DNA of 47,485 nucleotides from CAZOGW01 sp964579415 (GCA_964579415.1 CAZOGW010000007.1:1-47485), one strand, 5' to 3'. Positions 16,934 to 24,846 are shown, counted from the first letter of the stretch. The notes: generated by a model not told the origin, from the letters alone. A program made the numbers and translations.

Positions 16934-17556
16934 TCCTTCCCCCCGGCTTCAGCGGTGCCGCCTTCGGCACCGCTGCCGAGGGTGACGCCCGCACCGACAT
17001 CGGCGCCCGCGAGGCGTTCCTCGCCATCGGCGCTCCCTCGGATTGGGGTTACGCATCCCAGGTGCACGGCTCCACGACGCTACGGGCTGACCTGGCCGGC
17101 AACCTCGGCGAGGCCGACGCCCTGGTGGTGACCCGCCTCGGGCTGGCGGTCGCCGTCGCCACTGCGGACTGCGTCCCGGTGGTGATCGAGGGTGACGGTT
17201 TCGCCGCCGTGATCCATGCCGGATGGCGGGGCGCCGCCGCCGGGGTGATCGAGTCGTGCCTGGCGTCGATCGACTCCGCCGGGCTGACGCCGCGGCGGGC
17301 CGCGGTGGGACCGGCGATATGCGCCCTCTGTTACGAGGTGGGGGAAGATGTCGCCGCCGCCTTCCCCGAGCACACATCCACCACCTCATGGGGGACCCGC
17401 TCGGTGGACCTTCCCGGCATCGTCGCCGCCCGCCTCGACGGCATCCCGGTGTGGCGCAGCGACCGCTGCACCCGCACCGACGAGAGCCTGCACTCGTTTC
17501 GCGCCGACCGGACCTGGCGGCGGCAGGTGGCGGTGGGATGGGTGGCGGTGGAGTAA
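16930..17556 (+). CDS. pgeF: PgeF / YfiH-type multicopper polyphenol oxidase-like protein (laccase domain)
   Basis: This 208-aa protein has the YfiH motifs QVHG, TADCVPVVI (metal-binding Asp-Cys), HAGWRG (metal-binding His) and GPAICALCYEVG. Members have purine nucleoside phosphorylase/adenosine deaminase activity in vitro, and the E. coli protein edits peptidoglycan precursors carrying L-Ser. That fits its usual place after ftsZ. It is short of the typical 240 aa, mainly in N-terminal and loop regions, but retains the active site. ATG 16930 overlaps the ftsZ stop. Confidence 0.85.
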   Translation: MILPPGFSGAAFGTAAEGDARTDIGAREAFLAIGAPSDWGYASQVHGSTTLRADLAGNLGEADALVVTRLGLAVAVATADCVPVVIEGDGFAAVIHAGWRGAAAGVIESCLASIDSAGLTPRRAAVGPAICALCYEVGEDVAAAFPEHTSTTSWGTRSVDLPGIVAARLDGIPVWRSDRCTRTDESLHSFRADRTWRRQVAVGWVAVE

Positions 17557-17570
17557 CCGGTAGCCGGTAG
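17557..17570. repeat. Two heptamers CCGGTAG immediately after the pgeF stop
   Basis: CCGGTAG occurs twice head-to-tail, beginning directly after the TAA. It is a short, degenerate member of the heptamer-periodic family found after other stop codons in this window. Confidence 0.4.
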
Positions 17571-17597
17571 GTCGTGGGGGCGTGGTGTACTGGGGGG

Positions 17598-18257
17598 ATG
17601 TCTGGTTTGGGAGATGTGTTGGATCGGATCGCCGCCGCTGCGGAGAGGGTGGGGCGGGGCGCCGGCGAGGTGACTCTGGTGGCGGTGTCCAAGGGGCGGC
17701 CGCCGGAGGCGATCGCCGCGGTCCATGCTCTGGGGCACCTCGACTTCGGGGAGAACCGCGCCGGCGAACTGGCGGACAAAGCGCCGCGACTGCCCGGCGA
17801 CATCCGCTGGCACTTCATCGGGGCCCTGCAGAGCCGCAAGGCCGCCTCGGTGCGCGCTCACGCCCACGTCCTGCACTCCCTCGACCGCCCCTCCCTGCTG
17901 CAGCGCTGGTCGGAAGGCCCCGGTCCGGTGCCGCCGGCGTTCGTCCAGGTCAACGTCGCCACCGAGCCACAGAAGTCGGGGGTGGCACCGGGCGACCTGG
18001 GCCGGCTCCTGGAAGAGGCGGCTGCCGCCGCAGTCCCGGTCGTCGGCCTGATGGCCATCCCCCCGATCCCGCAGCGGCCCGACGCCAGCCGCCGCTGGTT
18101 CGCCGAGTTGCGGCGCCTCCGGGACCTGCACCGGGCCGACCATCCCGGCCTCACCGGCCTGTCGATGGGCATGAGCGACGACTTCGAGGTCGCCGTGGAG
18201 GAAGGGTCCACCCTTGTACGCGTGGGAAGGGCTATCTTTGAGGCAGGCAGCAAGTGA
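17598..18257 (+). CDS. yggS: YggS-family pyridoxal phosphate homeostasis protein
   Basis: This 219-aa single-domain alanine-racemase-fold protein binds PLP but is not known to be an enzyme; it buffers PLP. Visible motifs are VAVSKGRPPEAI with the PLP-Lys near residue 36, FGENRAGELADK, WHFIGALQSRKA, and the C-terminal LSMGMSDDFEVAVEEGSTLVRVGRAIF. It lies between ftsZ/pgeF and sepF, the usual order in actinobacteria and firmicutes. ATG 17598 is chosen from homology; there is a run of six G directly before it and TGTACT six nt upstream, so the transcript may be leaderless. Confidence 0.92.
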   Translation: MSGLGDVLDRIAAAAERVGRGAGEVTLVAVSKGRPPEAIAAVHALGHLDFGENRAGELADKAPRLPGDIRWHFIGALQSRKAASVRAHAHVLHSLDRPSLLQRWSEGPGPVPPAFVQVNVATEPQKSGVAPGDLGRLLEEAAAAAVPVVGLMAIPPIPQRPDASRRWFAELRRLRDLHRADHPGLTGLSMGMSDDFEVAVEEGSTLVRVGRAIFEAGSK

Positions 18258-18375
18258 GTGATGTCAGGTGACGCTCGAACCCTCTCCACAACAGGTCGAA
18301 GGCGCGGTAGGCGCCGGCGTGGTGGGGAAGCGATCCGGAGCGCCGTGACGGAAGGCCGGAGGCGAGGAATCAGAC

Positions 18376-19008
18376 ATGGCATCTATGTGGCAGAAGACGC
18401 TCTTCTATCTGGGACTCGTGGACGAGGAGGACGGTGATCGGCCTCCCCAGGACGTCTACGACGCACCGACCTCGGGTGTGCGCACCGTCGACCCGCCCGG
18501 CAGCCGGGTGTCGCGGAAGTCGCGTCCCGGTTCTGAGACTCCCGCCGATGAGCAGGCCCATTCCTACGAACCGCCCTCGTCGGTGGCGGGCCGCCGGGTG
18601 GAGCCGCCGGCACGGCAGCGGCGCCGCATCTCCGGAAACCCCGAGCACGCCGAGGCCGGCGTCCTCGTCTACGAGTCGGGCACCTCGGGCAGCGAGCCGC
18701 CCCCCGTGGTCCGCAACATCCCGGTGAGCCACGAGGCCGTGATCATCGAGGCTCGCACCTTCTCCGATGCCCAGGTGCTCGCCGACCACATCCGCGACGG
18801 TCAGCCGGTGGTGCTCGATCTGCGCGCCACCGAGCCGGCGATGGTGCGGCGCCTGGTCGACTTCGCCACCGGGCTCACCTACGCCCTCGACGGGCGCATG
18901 GCCAAGACGGCACAGGGCGTGATCCTGGTGACGCCGGCGGGCGGGGCGCTGGCGGTGGAGGAGCAGGATCGCCTCGCCGATCTCGGTCTGTACACGGTCA
19001 GCCGCTAG
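18376..19008 (+). CDS. sepF: Cell division protein SepF
   Basis: This 210-aa protein has a short amphipathic N-terminal helix (MASMWQKTLFYLGL) that binds membrane, a long polar disordered linker rich in Pro/Arg/Ser (about residues 17-115), and the C-terminal SepF core (about 118-205) with ARTFSDAQVLADHIRDGQPVVLDL, the MVRRLVDFATGLTYAL dimer helix and VILVTPAG. SepF anchors FtsZ to the membrane in bacteria lacking FtsA, and no ftsA is present in this cluster. A good SD (GGAGGCGAGGA) lies about 6 nt upstream. The 118-nt gap before it shows nothing recognisable. Confidence 0.94.
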   Translation: MASMWQKTLFYLGLVDEEDGDRPPQDVYDAPTSGVRTVDPPGSRVSRKSRPGSETPADEQAHSYEPPSSVAGRRVEPPARQRRRISGNPEHAEAGVLVYESGTSGSEPPPVVRNIPVSHEAVIIEARTFSDAQVLADHIRDGQPVVLDLRATEPAMVRRLVDFATGLTYALDGRMAKTAQGVILVTPAGGALAVEEQDRLADLGLYTVSR

Positions 19009-19014
19009 AGCCGC

Positions 19015-19281
19015 GTGGACATTCTCTGCCTTGTCCTTCAGGTCGCCTACTACGGCATCATCGTCTGGGTGGTGCTGCGACTGGTGACGCAGTTCGGCCG
19101 GCTCAACACCAGCCATCCCGTCACCCGCCTCGTCGACGCCCTCGGTTCCGTGATCGAACCGGTGCTGCGCCCGATCCGCAGTGTCATTCCTCCCGTCCGC
19201 ATGGGAGGCTCCGTCGGCCTCGACCTGTCGCCGCTGGTGCTGTTCTTCGGCCTCGGCATCCTGATGCGGGTTGTTTGTTAG
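19015..19281 (+). CDS. YggT family membrane protein
   Basis: This 88-aa protein has two hydrophobic segments (about residues 2-24 and 66-86) around a polar loop containing PVTRLVDALGSVIEPVLRPIRSVIPP, the typical YggT repeat unit. The cellular role is not well defined; it is routinely found next to sepF and is linked to envelope or division functions. The start is GTG 19015, 6 nt after the sepF stop. A heptamer hairpin begins 7 nt after the stop codon. No divIVA/wag31 gene follows, unlike in many actinobacteria. Confidence 0.88.
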   Translation: MDILCLVLQVAYYGIIVWVVLRLVTQFGRLNTSHPVTRLVDALGSVIEPVLRPIRSVIPPVRMGGSVGLDLSPLVLFFGLGILMRVVC

Positions 19282-19288
19282 GAGGGCA

Positions 19289-19350
19289 GGTACTTGGTAC
19301 TTGGTACTTGGTATCTGGCGCGTAATACCAAATACCAAGTACCAAGTACT
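19289..19350. repeat. Inverted heptamer repeat hairpin between yggT and yggU
   Basis: Left arm: three GGTACTT units then GGTATCT from 19289. Right arm: ATACCAA, ATACCAA, GTACCAA, GTACT to 19350. The loop is about 10 nt. Flanking GGGCA and TGTCCC partly extend the stem. The right arm ends 5 nt before the next ATG, so it may affect initiation of yggU as well as ending yggT. Confidence 0.85.
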
Positions 19351-19355
19351 GTCCC

Positions 19356-19658
19356 ATGACCGACCCCTTCTCGACCGATGGTGAAGATGTGCTCGTCGCT
19401 GTCTGGGCGGTGCCGGGGGCTTCGCGATCGGAGATCACGGGGGTCCACGACGGGGCGCTGCGGGTGCGGGTCGCCCAGCCGCCGGCGGACGGGCGGGCGA
19501 ACGACGCCATCGGGAAACTCATCGGCGCCGAGGTGGGCCGCAAGGTGACCATCGAGGAAGGGTCCAGGTCACGCCGCAAGCGGTTCCGCATCCATGAAGT
19601 GCAGGTAGAGGCCGCCCGCGCCGCGCTGCTTCCCGGAGGGGCCGGGGAGCCTCGATAG
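19356..19658 (+). CDS. DUF167 (YggU-type) protein
   Basis: This 100-aa protein has the conserved DUF167 core: VWAVPGASRSEITGVHDGALRVRVAQPPADGRAND, followed by a helix and the EEGSRSRRKRFRI strand. Family structures exist but there is no assigned biochemical function. It follows yggT as in many genomes. No clear SD precedes ATG 19356; the heptamer repeat arm ends just upstream (AGTACTGTCCC), so expression signals are unclear. Confidence 0.85.
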   Translation: MTDPFSTDGEDVLVAVWAVPGASRSEITGVHDGALRVRVAQPPADGRANDAIGKLIGAEVGRKVTIEEGSRSRRKRFRIHEVQVEAARAALLPGGAGEPR

Positions 19659-19673
19659 CGTCACCGTCGGTGG

Positions 19674-19679
19674 TAGTGT
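19674..19679 (+). promoter_or_regulatory. Putative -10 hexamer TAGTGT for the DksA-like gene
   Basis: TAGTGT fits TANNNT and lies 26 nt before the GTG start, leaving room for a short leader containing the AGGAGG SD. No convincing -35 is visible. Confidence 0.3.
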
Positions 19680-19705
19680 TCCCGCCGATCCGAGGAGGTT
19701 CGACG

Positions 19706-20077
19706 GTGGCCCGTGCGCTCGCCGCAAGCACACAGAAGAAGCTGCGCAAGCGGCTCGAGGACGAGCGCGCCCGCCTCGAGGCGCTCATCGGCGAGTTCGA
19801 GAACGAGCGCCAGGCAGCCCGCCTCGCCGAGACCAGCGCCGACCACGCCCCCGACTCCGAGAACACCGACGGCGGCTCGCTGGCCTACGAGCTGGAGCTC
19901 GAGCTGTCCGCCTACAACAACGCCGTCGAGTTGCTGGGCAAGATCAACCATGCCGTCGACCGGATGGACCGGGGCCTGTACGGCATCTGCGAGGTGTCGG
20001 GCGACCGCATCCCGGTAGCCCGCCTCGAGGCACTGCCCTACGCCACCACCACGGTGGAGTGGGCACACCGGGTGTGA
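19706..20077 (+). CDS. DksA/TraR-like protein with degenerate zinc finger
   Basis: This 123-aa protein has an N-terminal coiled coil (about residues 8-88, KKLRKRLEDERARLEALI) and a C-terminal segment where the DksA/TraR zinc finger would be (GLYGICEVSGDRIPVARLEALPYA). Only Cys95 of the expected four cysteines remains; the second is Ser98 and the last two are absent, so it probably does not bind zinc. DksA binds the RNA polymerase secondary channel; whether this protein does is inferred. GTG 19706 is supported by AGGAGG about 8 nt upstream. The stop overlaps lspA (GTGA). Confidence 0.8.
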   Translation: MARALAASTQKKLRKRLEDERARLEALIGEFENERQAARLAETSADHAPDSENTDGGSLAYELELELSAYNNAVELLGKINHAVDRMDRGLYGICEVSGDRIPVARLEALPYATTTVEWAHRV

Positions 20078-20565
20078 GGCGTTTCGCCCCGGCTCTGGCC
20101 ATAGTGGCGGCGATCCTCGCCGCCGACCAGCTCACCAAGGCCTGGGCGGTGGCAGCACTCTCCGACGGGCCCATCGTGCTCATCGACGGCTTCCTCTCGC
20201 TGCGCCTCGTCTACAACCCCGGGGCCGCCTTCTCCAGCTTCCAGGGCCTGGGCCCGCTCATCGGAGTGCTCGCCGTGGCCGTTGCCGGCTGGATCGTGCT
20301 CATGATGCGCCAGAGCTCGCGCCACGTCGAGATCGTCGCCCTGTCCCTGGTCCTCGCCGGTGCGGTGGGCAACCTGATCGACCGGGTGGTCCGCGGCGAC
20401 GGCTTCCTCGACGGCGCCGTCGTCGACTTCGTCGACCTGTGGCGTATCCCCACCTTCAATGTCGCCGACGCCGCCATCACCTGCGGTGCGGTGCTGCTGG
20501 TGCTGGCCGCCATGACCGCTCCCCGGCTGCAGCCCGAGCACAGCGCCACCCCCGCCGATGGGTGA
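20074..20565 (+). CDS. lspA: Lipoprotein signal peptidase LspA
   Basis: This 163-aa protein has four hydrophobic helices and cleaves lipoprotein signal peptides before the lipid-modified Cys. Motifs: AADQLTKAW, LVYNPGAAFSSF, LAGAVGNLIDRVVRG, VVDFVDLW with one catalytic Asp, and FNVADAAITCG with the other. GTG 20074 is chosen for the 4-nt overlap with the preceding stop; GTG 20059 is possible. Substrates in this window would include the cytochrome c lipoprotein at 43194. The 3' end overlaps the pseudouridine synthase by 8 nt. Confidence 0.93.
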   Translation: MRRFAPALAIVAAILAADQLTKAWAVAALSDGPIVLIDGFLSLRLVYNPGAAFSSFQGLGPLIGVLAVAVAGWIVLMMRQSSRHVEIVALSLVLAGAVGNLIDRVVRGDGFLDGAVVDFVDLWRIPTFNVADAAITCGAVLLVLAAMTAPRLQPEHSATPADG

Positions 20566-21508
20566 GCAGCGGATCCTTCGGGTCCCTGACGACCTCGACG
20601 GAGCCCGCATCGACAGAGTCGTGGCCGTCCTCTGTGAGGTCTCCCGGGCCGAGGCGCGCCGCATCGTCGACGCCGGCGGCGCCGTCCTCGGCGGGGAACC
20701 GGCGGTGCCGTCACGGCGCGTCGCCGCCGGCGACGAGTTGGCGGTGCGCATGCCCGAACACGAGGCCGGACCGGTCCCGGCAGCGATCGAGTTCACCGAG
20801 GCGTACCGGGACGATCACCTCCTCGTCGTCGACAAGCCGCCGCACCTCACCGTTCACCCCGGACCGGGAACCGGCGACCTCACCCTGGTCAACGGTCTCA
20901 TCCACCGCTACCCGGAGCTGGCCGCCATGGAGGAGCAGCGCTGGGGCCTGGTCCACCGCCTCGACAAGGACACCTCGGGGCTGCTGGTGGTGGCCCGCCA
21001 GCCGGAGGTGCACCGGCAGCTCCAGGAAGAGTTGCGCCGCCGCCGGATCTCCCGCATCTACCTGGCGCTGGTGCGGGGGGTACCCGAGGCGCCCCGGGGC
21101 ACCATTGACGCCCCCATGGGCCGCGATACCCGGCATCCCACCCGAATGGCGGTCCGGCCCGACGGGCGCCCCGCCCGCACCCACTACCGGCGCCTGGCCG
21201 CCTGGCCCGACGCCTCCCTGGTCGAGGTCACCCTGGAGACGGGACGCACCCACCAGATCCGGGTGCACCTGTCGTCGATCGGCCATCCCGTGATCGGGGA
21301 CCGGATGTATGCGGGGCGGGGCCGGCAGACTGGTCCGGGGCGCCAGTGGCTCCACGCCGCCAGGCTCGGCTTCGTCCATCCGGTCACCGGCGAGAGCGTC
21401 GAGGTGGTGAGCCCGATCCCGCCCGACCTGCAGGAGGTCCTCGACACCCTCGGCGGGCCTGAGGCGGGGGAGCGGCCTTCCCCGGTGTCCCGCGGCCGGG
21501 TCCGGTAG
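20558..21508 (+). CDS. rluD: RluD-type pseudouridine synthase
   Basis: This 316-aa protein has an N-terminal S4 RNA-binding domain (about residues 10-75, DGARIDRVVAVLCEVSRAEARRIVD) and an RluA-family catalytic domain with HRLDKDTSGLLVVAR, where Asp136 is the catalytic aspartate, and GRTHQIRVHLSSIGHPVIGD. It likely modifies 23S rRNA uridines. The lspA-rluD order is conserved in many bacteria. Assignment to RluD rather than another RluA member rests on the S4 domain and context. Its final codons overlap a putative promoter for the next gene. Confidence 0.9.
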   Translation: MGEQRILRVPDDLDGARIDRVVAVLCEVSRAEARRIVDAGGAVLGGEPAVPSRRVAAGDELAVRMPEHEAGPVPAAIEFTEAYRDDHLLVVDKPPHLTVHPGPGTGDLTLVNGLIHRYPELAAMEEQRWGLVHRLDKDTSGLLVVARQPEVHRQLQEELRRRRISRIYLALVRGVPEAPRGTIDAPMGRDTRHPTRMAVRPDGRPARTHYRRLAAWPDASLVEVTLETGRTHQIRVHLSSIGHPVIGDRMYAGRGRQTGPGRQWLHAARLGFVHPVTGESVEVVSPIPPDLQEVLDTLGGPEAGERPSPVSRGRVR

Positions 21509-21511
21509 TCT
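21506..21511 (+). promoter_or_regulatory. Putative -10 hexamer TAGTCT for the WS/DGAT gene
   Basis: TAGTCT overlaps the rluD stop codon and lies 29 nt before the GTG start, with GGAGGAG in the intervening leader. The -35 is not recognisable. Confidence 0.3.
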
Positions 21512-21540
21512 GAGCGTCCCCGCCGCGGAGGAGCAGCACT

Positions 21541-23493
21541 GTGTCCGGTACCTACGAGAGACTGTCGCACCTCGACACCTCGTTCCTCTCCCTCGAGTCG
21601 CGCAGCACCCACATGCACGTCGCCGCGCTGGCGACGTTCGAGGCCGCACCGCTGACTGGTGAGGACGGCGGCATCGACATCGACCGCGTCCGCGACTTCG
21701 TGGAGTCCAAGCTCCATCTCATCCCCCGCTACCGGCAGCGGCTCGCCTGGGTGCCCTATGAGCAGCACCCGGTCTGGGTCGACGACGAGCACTTCAACAT
21801 CGGGTACCACGTGCGCCACAGCAGCCTCCCGGTGCCCGGTGACGACCGCCAACTGGTGACGCTGGTTGGGCGCCTCATCTCTCAGCAACTCGACCGGTCA
21901 AAGCCGCTGTGGGAGATGTACGTCGTCGAAGGCGTCGCCGACGGCAGGATCGCCCTGGTGTCGAAGACCCACCACGCCGTCATCGACGGCATCTCCGGCG
22001 TCGACATCATGGCGGTGCTGCTGGGCATGGCGCCCACCGACGACTTCACCGAGGGGCCGCCGTTCGTGGCACGCCCCGCCCCGGAGGGATCCGAACTGTT
22101 CATCCGGGAGACGGCTCGGCGGGTCGGCAGCGTCCTCGGATCGCTGCGCAGCCTCACCGAGGTGACCAAGGACGTCAAGGGGAACGTCCAGGCTGTCGCC
22201 TTCGACACCTTCCGCAAGGTGCGCGCCGTCGGCTACTCGCTGCGTTCGGGCTGGCTGAGCCAGTCACCGGAGAGCCCGCTCAACGGCACGGTCGGCCCCA
22301 ACCGGCGCTTCGCCACTTTGACGATCCCGCTGAACGAGGTGAAGGCGGTGAAGAACGCCCTGGGCGGCAGCGTCAACGACGTCGTGCTGGCCACCGTCGC
22401 CGGGGCCGTCCGCCGCTACGTCGCCGGCACGGAGGAGAGCGCCGACCTTGGCGAGTTCCGGGTGATGGCGCCGGTCTCGGTGCGGCTTCCCGGTGGCGGC
22501 GCCGGCTCCCTGGGCAACCAGGTGGCGATGTGGTTGGTGACCCTGCCGGTGGACGAGCCCGACCCGGTCCAGCGGCTGGCGGCCGTGACCGCCGAAACCA
22601 AGAAGCTGAAGCTGACCGACCAGGCCCTGGGCGCATCGACCCTGGTGCGACTTTCGGCGGGTGCGCCCAACACGCTGGTGGCGCTCGCCAGCCGGCTCGC
22701 CCATTCGGTGAACATGAGGCCCTTCAACATGACGGTCACCAACGTGCCCGGGCCCCAGTTCCCGCTCTACCTGCTCGGCGCCCGCATGCTGTCGGTGTAC
22801 CCGCTGGTGCCGTTGTGGGTGGGTCATGGAGCCGGCATCGCCCTCTTCAGCTACGCCGGCAACCTTCACTGGGGCTTCAATACCGATTGGGATGTCATCC
22901 CCGATCCCCAGGTGCTGGTGGACGCCGTCGCCGCCTCCTTCGACGAACTGAAGCAGGCTGCGGCCTCGGCAGCCGCCGGAACCACCAAACCTGCGAAGGA
23001 GGCCGGGGATCCGAAGCCGAAGGCCCGCCCCCCGCTGGGCACTCCCGGCAAGCCGAAAGCCCGCCCCCCGCTGGGCACACCGGCGAAGGAGCAACAAGCA
23101 GTCGCGCCCGAGGAGGAGGCCGATCCGCCCGGGCTGGACGAGTTGCTGGCCGACCTGAAGCCGGACCGCCACGTGGCCGAAGCGGTTCGCGAAGCGAGCC
23201 GCCTCAGAGAGGTCGTGGCCACCTTCGTGCCGGACTCCGGCTACATCAGCCTGAAGCCCTCCGGCGGCGGAGCCATCGCCTGCTATGTCCACAGGTCACG
23301 CGTCGCGGTGGCATTTCCCGCCGAAACAGCGTCTGAAGAGGCCGAAGAGGTCCCCGGCGCCGACGTGCAGGCCCGCAAGACCGGCGCGCACTTCGTCCGT
23401 GTCCCCGAGGACGCCATCGGGGAGAGCTTCGACAGCGTGGTCGATCTCATGGTGAGATCGATCGACTGGCGCGCCGGTACGCCACCGGAATGA
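21541..23493 (+). CDS. WS/DGAT-type O-acyltransferase with extra C-terminal domain
   Basis: This 650-aa protein has a core (about residues 1-475) matching wax ester synthase/diacylglycerol acyltransferases: LSHLDTSFL near the start, the catalytic HHAVIDG with His144-His145 and Asp149, FNMTVTNVPGPQFPLYLLGA, and YPLVPLWVGHGAGIALFSY. These enzymes acylate diacylglycerol or alcohols with acyl-CoA at the membrane. After the core comes a Lys/Pro-rich linker with two 12-residue repeats (KPKARPPLGTPG) and an additional domain of about 115 residues (about 535-650, with GYISLKPSGGGAIACYVHRS) that typical family members of 450-480 aa lack. The extra domain is not identified. SD GGAGGAG precedes GTG 21541. 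The stop overlaps the hydrolase (ATGA). Confidence 0.88.
   Translation: MSGTYERLSHLDTSFLSLESRSTHMHVAALATFEAAPLTGEDGGIDIDRVRDFVESKLHLIPRYRQRLAWVPYEQHPVWVDDEHFNIGYHVRHSSLPVPGDDRQLVTLVGRLISQQLDRSKPLWEMYVVEGVADGRIALVSKTHHAVIDGISGVDIMAVLLGMAPTDDFTEGPPFVARPAPEGSELFIRETARRVGSVLGSLRSLTEVTKDVKGNVQAVAFDTFRKVRAVGYSLRSGWLSQSPESPLNGTVGPNRRFATLTIPLNEVKAVKNALGGSVNDVVLATVAGAVRRYVAGTEESADLGEFRVMAPVSVRLPGGGAGSLGNQVAMWLVTLPVDEPDPVQRLAAVTAETKKLKLTDQALGASTLVRLSAGAPNTLVALASRLAHSVNMRPFNMTVTNVPGPQFPLYLLGARMLSVYPLVPLWVGHGAGIALFSYAGNLHWGFNTDWDVIPDPQVLVDAVAASFDELKQAAASAAAGTTKPAKEAGDPKPKARPPLGTPGKPKARPPLGTPAKEQQAVAPEEEADPPGLDELLADLKPDRHVAEAVREASRLREVVATFVPDSGYISLKPSGGGAIACYVHRSRVAVAFPAETASEEAEEVPGADVQARKTGAHFVRVPEDAIGESFDSVVDLMVRSIDWRAGTPPE
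23014..23085 (+). repeat. Two 36-bp in-frame tandem repeats in the acyltransferase linker
   Basis: 23014-23049 and 23050-23085 are near-identical 36-bp copies, each encoding the 12-residue unit KPKARPPLGTP plus Gly or Ala. They form a Pro/Lys-rich hinge between the acyltransferase core and the extra domain. Confidence 0.85.
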
Positions 23494-24182
23494 CATCGGT
23501 AGCTCTGCTGCCCAGTCCATTACTGGGCGGGGCGGTGTGGGCGCCGGTCGCCGAGGAGCTGCATGAACTGGGTGTCGACGTGGTGGCGGCGCCGGGGTCG
23601 GTGGTGCCTCCGGTGGGTCCCGACGACGCGCTGCGGCAACTCCTCGACAGCCTCCCCGGAGGCCGGGAACTGGTCCTGGTACCCCACTCCAACGCCGGCC
23701 TCTATGCCCCGCTCGTCGCCACCGAACGGCGCGTCGCCGGGTTCGTGTTCGTCGACGCCATCCTGCCGCCGCCCGCCGGCGAAGTCCCGGTGGCTCCGCC
23801 GGCTTTCCTGGCCTGGCTGGAAACTCTGGCCGATCCCGGCGGGATACTGCCCCCGTGGACCGAGTGGTGGGCCGGGGACGATCTCGACGACCTCTACCCC
23901 GACACCGCCACCCGCCTCGCCGTCGCGCGGGAGGCGCCCCGGTTGCCCCTGTCGTACTTCCGCTCGTCCGTCGCCGTCCCCAACGGCTGGGACCGGCTAC
24001 CAGGCGCCTACCTGGCCTTCGGTGACACCTACGCCGATGAGAGGTCGGAGGCAGCCTCCCATGGCTGGCCCACGGCCACCATCAAAGGCGCCCACCTGCA
24101 CCAACTCCACGACCCGCCCGGAGTAGCCGACAAGATCATCACCCTGGCGACCAAGGTCGGCATAGCCAAGTGGGGGGTATGA
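23490..24182 (+). CDS. Alpha/beta-hydrolase-like protein
   Basis: This 230-aa protein has the outline of an alpha/beta hydrolase: an N-terminal LLPSPLLGGAVWAPVAEEL strand-loop, the nucleophile elbow LVPHSNAGLYAP (Ser flanked as HSNAG), VFVDAILPPP, and a late His in KGAHLHQLHDPPGVAD. The catalytic Ser and candidate His are visible; the acid is not certain. The substrate is unknown. Four-nt overlap with the WS/DGAT gene suggests a shared transcript and perhaps a lipid-related role, which is inference. Confidence 0.7.
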   Translation: MTSVALLPSPLLGGAVWAPVAEELHELGVDVVAAPGSVVPPVGPDDALRQLLDSLPGGRELVLVPHSNAGLYAPLVATERRVAGFVFVDAILPPPAGEVPVAPPAFLAWLETLADPGGILPPWTEWWAGDDLDDLYPDTATRLAVAREAPRLPLSYFRSSVAVPNGWDRLPGAYLAFGDTYADERSEAASHGWPTATIKGAHLHQLHDPPGVADKIITLATKVGIAKWGV

Positions 24183-24187
24183 GATGG

Positions 24188-24193
24188 TACCCT
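24188..24193 (+). promoter_or_regulatory. Putative -10 hexamer TACCCT for a leaderless vapB-like transcript
   Basis: TACCCT ends exactly 6 nt before the ATG at 24200, and no SD is present. This is the spacing expected when the transcription start is the A of the start codon. Confidence 0.4.
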
Positions 24194-24199
24194 CCAACC

Positions 24200-24439
24200 A
24201 TGCGAGCAACCATTGACGGAGGCGGTCGGGTCGTCGTTCCCAAACCGGTACGCGACCGTCTTGGTCTCCAGGCAGGCAGCGAGGTCGAGATCATCGAGCG
24301 CGACGGGTCGGTGGAGATCGCACCGGTCGCCACTCCGATGACCCTGGCCGACGATGAACCGGTAGCTGTCACCGACAGGGAGATGCCGGTGCTCACAGCG
24401 GAGATGGTGCGCCGGACGCTCGAGTCGTTGCGGCGGTGA
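24200..24439 (+). CDS. AbrB/MazE-type antitoxin (VapB-like)
   Basis: This 79-aa protein has an N-terminal SpoVT/AbrB swapped-hairpin domain (MRATIDGGGRVVVPKPVRDRLGLQAGSEVEIIERDG), the standard DNA-binding module of VapB/MazE antitoxins, then a C-terminal tail that would wrap the toxin. It overlaps the PIN-domain gene by 4 nt (GTGA), the usual antitoxin-first order. Autorepression from its own promoter is expected from the family. ATG 24200 is chosen because AbrB domains start here and because of TACCCT 6 nt upstream. Confidence 0.85.
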   Translation: MRATIDGGGRVVVPKPVRDRLGLQAGSEVEIIERDGSVEIAPVATPMTLADDEPVAVTDREMPVLTAEMVRRTLESLRR

Positions 24440-24846
24440 CGTTCGCTGTCGATACCAGTGTGGCCGTGGCGGCTTTCGCCCCCTGGCACGATGCACACGA
24501 GGTGGCACTGGAAGCATCGCGAGGAGCTTTCCTCCCGGCGCACTGCGGGATGGAGACATACTCGACGCTGACGCGCCTTCCCGAGCCGTTCCGAGCACCG
24601 GCGGCGGTGGTGACGGCGTACCTGAGGCGGCGCTTCGGCGACCGGTGGCTCTTCCTGGCGGGCGACGAGATGCTTTCCCTACCGGCGCTCTTCGCCGAGC
24701 GCAGCATCCTCGGCGGAGCGGTGTACGACGCTCTGGTCGCAACCACCGTCCGTCATCATGGAGCGGTCCTACGCACGCTGGACATCAGAGCAGAACGAAC
24801 CTACCGGGCGATCGGGACGGACTACGAGCTGTTGCGTACCGCGTAG
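24436..24846 (+). CDS. PIN-domain ribonuclease toxin (VapC-like)
   Basis: This 136-aa PIN-domain protein has candidate acidic metal ligands Asp6 (AVDTSV), Glu40 (GMETYS), Asp98 (AVYDAL) and Asp116 (TLDIRAERTY), the full VapC-type set. VapC toxins are Mg-dependent RNases that cleave tRNA or rRNA; the target here is unknown. GTG 24436 overlaps the antitoxin stop. The pair sits between a hydrolase and a convergent phosphofructokinase and looks like an accessory insertion, although base composition is not obviously different. Confidence 0.85.
   Translation: MTFAVDTSVAVAAFAPWHDAHEVALEASRGAFLPAHCGMETYSTLTRLPEPFRAPAAVVTAYLRRRFGDRWLFLAGDEMLSLPALFAERSILGGAVYDALVATTVRHHGAVLRTLDIRAERTYRAIGTDYELLRTA

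Noticed and set aside
18258..18375. A riboswitch in the 118-nt leader of sepF
   Set aside because: GC-rich segments with GGGAAG and GGCGCC were compared by eye with cobalamin and other classes; no diagnostic core was found.
19282..19355. A missing divIVA/wag31 gene after yggT being present as a broken remnant
   Set aside because: The gap contains only the heptamer hairpin; no DivIVA-like coding remnant is visible in any frame.
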